Part shown: piece by piece, positions 14,145 to 14,216 of the stretch
Layout of the letters: each line of letters starts with the position of its first letter
Numbering within the stretch: the stretch's first letter is position 1
Assembly: GCA_016198885.1 (NCBI GenBank)
Contig: JACQHV010000080.1
Span: 1 to 14,216, forward strand
Reading direction: 5' to 3'
DNA from: Gammaproteobacteria bacterium
GTDB lineage: Bacteria; Pseudomonadota; Gammaproteobacteria; Eutrophobiales; Eutrophobiaceae
Length of the DNA stretch: 14,216 nt
The notes under the pieces: generated by a model
The model's input: only the letters and a program-made list of their open reading frames with translations
Database searches by the model: none
Told to the model about the DNA's origin: nothing
Made by a program: the position numbers and the translations under genes

Positions 14145-14216
14145 TATAATTCTTTTGGATTAAAGTAATTTCGTCCAGGAGGTAACTTTTTAATAAATTC
14201 AAGCAATATATTGTAA
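14144..14216 (-). CDS. C-terminal end of an upstream gene, probably deoxynucleoside kinase
   Basis: The last 73 bases, read on the minus strand, are open in one frame and end in a stop that shares its final A with the panB ATG. The 23 visible residues end in LPPGRNYFNPKEL. A C-terminus with a -YFNP- motif preceded by a LLEFIKK-type helix is what I expect of the deoxyadenosine/deoxycytidine kinase family gene that often precedes panB in gammaproteobacteria, next to folK. The reading frame and overlap are directly seen. The family name rests on a short tail and gene context, so it is tentative. Confidence 0.55.
   Translation of the reverse strand, partial: YNILLEFIKKLPPGRNYFNPKEL

Noticed and set aside
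14177..14183. AGGAGGT on the plus strand, a perfect ribosome-site match
   Set aside because: No start codon follows at usable distance, and the bases are the antisense of the codons for LPPG in the upstream gene's tail.
1..14216. CRISPR array, insertion sequence, prophage or defence island
   Set aside because: No spaced direct repeats, no transposase, integrase or defence-type proteins; all protein genes but two are recognised housekeeping genes.

Overview
The window looks like ordinary chromosomal core from a gammaproteobacterium. The evidence is three gene orders typical of that class: mlaFEDCB-ibaG-murA, queA-tgt-yajC-secD-secF, and a deoxynucleoside-kinase-like gene followed by panB-panC. 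A pdxB gene of the erythronate-4-phosphate dehydrogenase type fits as well. Base composition is mostly about 38-48% GC in hand-counted rows, rising to about 50-55% over secF and the 3' part of secD. I cannot name a genus from sequence alone.

Layout. Almost everything reads on the minus strand, so operons run from high to low coordinates. At 1-3823 lies the retrograde phospholipid transport operon (mlaF, mlaE, mlaD, mlaC, mlaB), followed by the BolA-family gene ibaG and the 5' end of murA, which runs off the left edge. A candidate promoter sits just before mlaF. At 3958-4371 is one plus-strand gene for a small exported DUF4399-type protein, whose 3' end overlaps that of purN. purN (4358-4999) overlaps the end of pdxB (4980-6131). 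At 6213-11651 lies the queA-tgt-yajC-secD-secF cluster: the first two make queuosine in tRNA, the last three form the SecDF-YajC accessory of the Sec translocon. At 11652-12069 is the only substantial non-protein region. It holds an intact tRNA-Leu(CAA) on the plus strand, preceded by a broken copy of the same tRNA's 5' end into which a GC-rich element of two hairpins has been placed. At 12070-14144 are panD, panC and panB for pantothenate synthesis. The last 73 bases hold the C-terminal codons of an upstream gene, probably a deoxynucleoside kinase, whose stop overlaps the panB start.

How the genes work together. MlaFEDB is the inner-membrane ABC/MCE complex and MlaC its periplasmic carrier; with an outer-membrane partner not in this window they maintain outer-membrane lipid asymmetry. 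IbaG and MurA share the classical downstream position. QueA and Tgt act in sequence on tRNA wobble position 34. PanB, PanC and PanD supply pantoate, beta-alanine and their ligation.

I found no CRISPR array, transposase, toxin-antitoxin pair, prophage gene or defence system. The part most worth a second look is the rearranged tRNA-Leu locus (11721-11947). Secondary points are a composition step inside secD and an atypical PurN. No stretch longer than about 210 bases lacks an annotated gene or RNA.
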